Shown: piece after piece, positions 5,932 to 6,008 of the stretch
Layout of the letters: each line of letters opens with the position of its first letter
Position numbering within the stretch: the stretch's first letter is position 1
NCBI GenBank assembly: GCA_946415795.1
Contig: CAMKTW010000105.1
Location: forward strand, 1-6,008
DNA: 6,008 nt
Source: an uncultured Bacteroidales bacterium
Lineage (GTDB): Bacteria; Bacteroidota; Bacteroidia; Bacteroidales; UBA932
Reading direction: 5' to 3'
The notes under the pieces: model-generated
The model's database searches: none
Told to the model about the DNA's origin: nothing
What the model saw: only the letters and a program-made list of their open reading frames with translations
Program-made: the position numbers and the translations under genes

Positions 5932-5963
5932 CCGCAAAAAAGCGGCCTATTTATTTAAATAAA
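5932..5963 (+). other. Small inverted repeats in the rpsL leader
   Basis: CCGC (5932-5935) and GCGG (5942-5945) flank six A residues. A perfect 14-bp palindrome, TTTATTTAAATAAA, follows at 5950-5963. Both lie in the predicted 5' leader of rpsL. The rest of the leader is A/T-rich with no Shine-Dalgarno sequence, which is normal for this phylum. A regulatory role is speculative, because A/T-rich palindromes arise easily by chance. Confidence 0.35.
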
Positions 5964-5979
5964 AGATTAATAACTTTTT

Positions 5980-6008
5980 ATGCCAACAATTCAACAATTG
6001 GTTCGCAA
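5980..6008 (+). CDS. rpsL: 30S ribosomal protein S12, N-terminus only (partial)
   Basis: The window ends nine full codons into this gene. MPTIQQLVR matches the conserved bacterial S12 start (MPTIQQLVRKGR in Bacteroidetes). S12 sits in the decoding centre of the 30S subunit and is the site of streptomycin-resistance mutations. The ATG at 5980 lies 52 bases behind a canonical -7 element, and the A/T-rich leader suits a highly expressed ribosomal operon (usually rpsL-rpsG-fusA, beyond the window). Only 29 bases are visible, but this N-terminus and its promoter context make the call firm. Confidence 0.9.

Noticed and set aside
5863..5937. A 25-residue N-terminal extension of trmO
   Set aside because: Known TrmO proteins begin close to the ATG at 5862, and the extension overlaps the rpsL promoter and the trmO -7 element.

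Overview
The window looks like a chromosomal segment from a member of the Bacteroidota, most likely Bacteroidales. Two things point there. Five short upstream regions carry an exact copy of the Bacteroidetes -7 promoter element (TAnnTTTG) just before the gene start, with no convincing Shine-Dalgarno sequences. The proteins (RecO, the U32 protein, the prenyl synthase, the S12 start, and a lineage-typical AAA ATPase) also have Bacteroidetes-like character. The genus cannot be read from the sequence.

Layout, left to right. Bases 2-55 are probably the last 17 codons of an unidentified plus-strand gene. Bases 91-158 hold a nested palindrome that overlaps the -33 box of a textbook Bacteroidetes promoter. 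That promoter drives a 378-residue AAA-type ATPase (175-1311, plus), which is visibly more A+T-rich than its neighbours and is the accessory-looking gene of the window. It converges, with only 25 bp between stops, on a minus-strand cluster. In transcription order the cluster is: short-chain-type polyprenyl synthetase (4928-3951), peptidase-U32 family protein of the TrhP/YegQ type (3940-2705), RdgB-type non-canonical purine NTP pyrophosphatase (2662-2075) and RecO (2056-1337). The gaps are 10, 42 and 18 bp. The 42-bp gap holds its own -7 element, so rdgB-recO can probably also be transcribed separately.

Upstream of the cluster, 4987-5104 holds a 112-118 bp three-tier palindrome in one register. 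Beyond it lies trmO (tsaA; 5862-5116, minus), the tRNA m6t6A37 methyltransferase. trmO shares a compact intergenic region with rpsL (ribosomal protein S12), which begins at 5980 on the plus strand and runs off the window. Back-to-back -7 elements suggest divergent transcription, with the trmO message nearly leaderless.

Functionally the core genes are housekeeping: anticodon-loop tRNA modification (TrmO at position 37, the U32 protein probably at U34), nucleotide-pool sanitation and DNA repair (RdgB, RecO), isoprenoid chain synthesis, and the start of the S12 ribosomal operon. I see no CRISPR array, rRNA or tRNA gene, transposase or classic defence system. The best candidates for something undescribed are the operator-like palindrome in front of the ATPase and the symmetric palindrome between trmO and the prenyl synthase gene.
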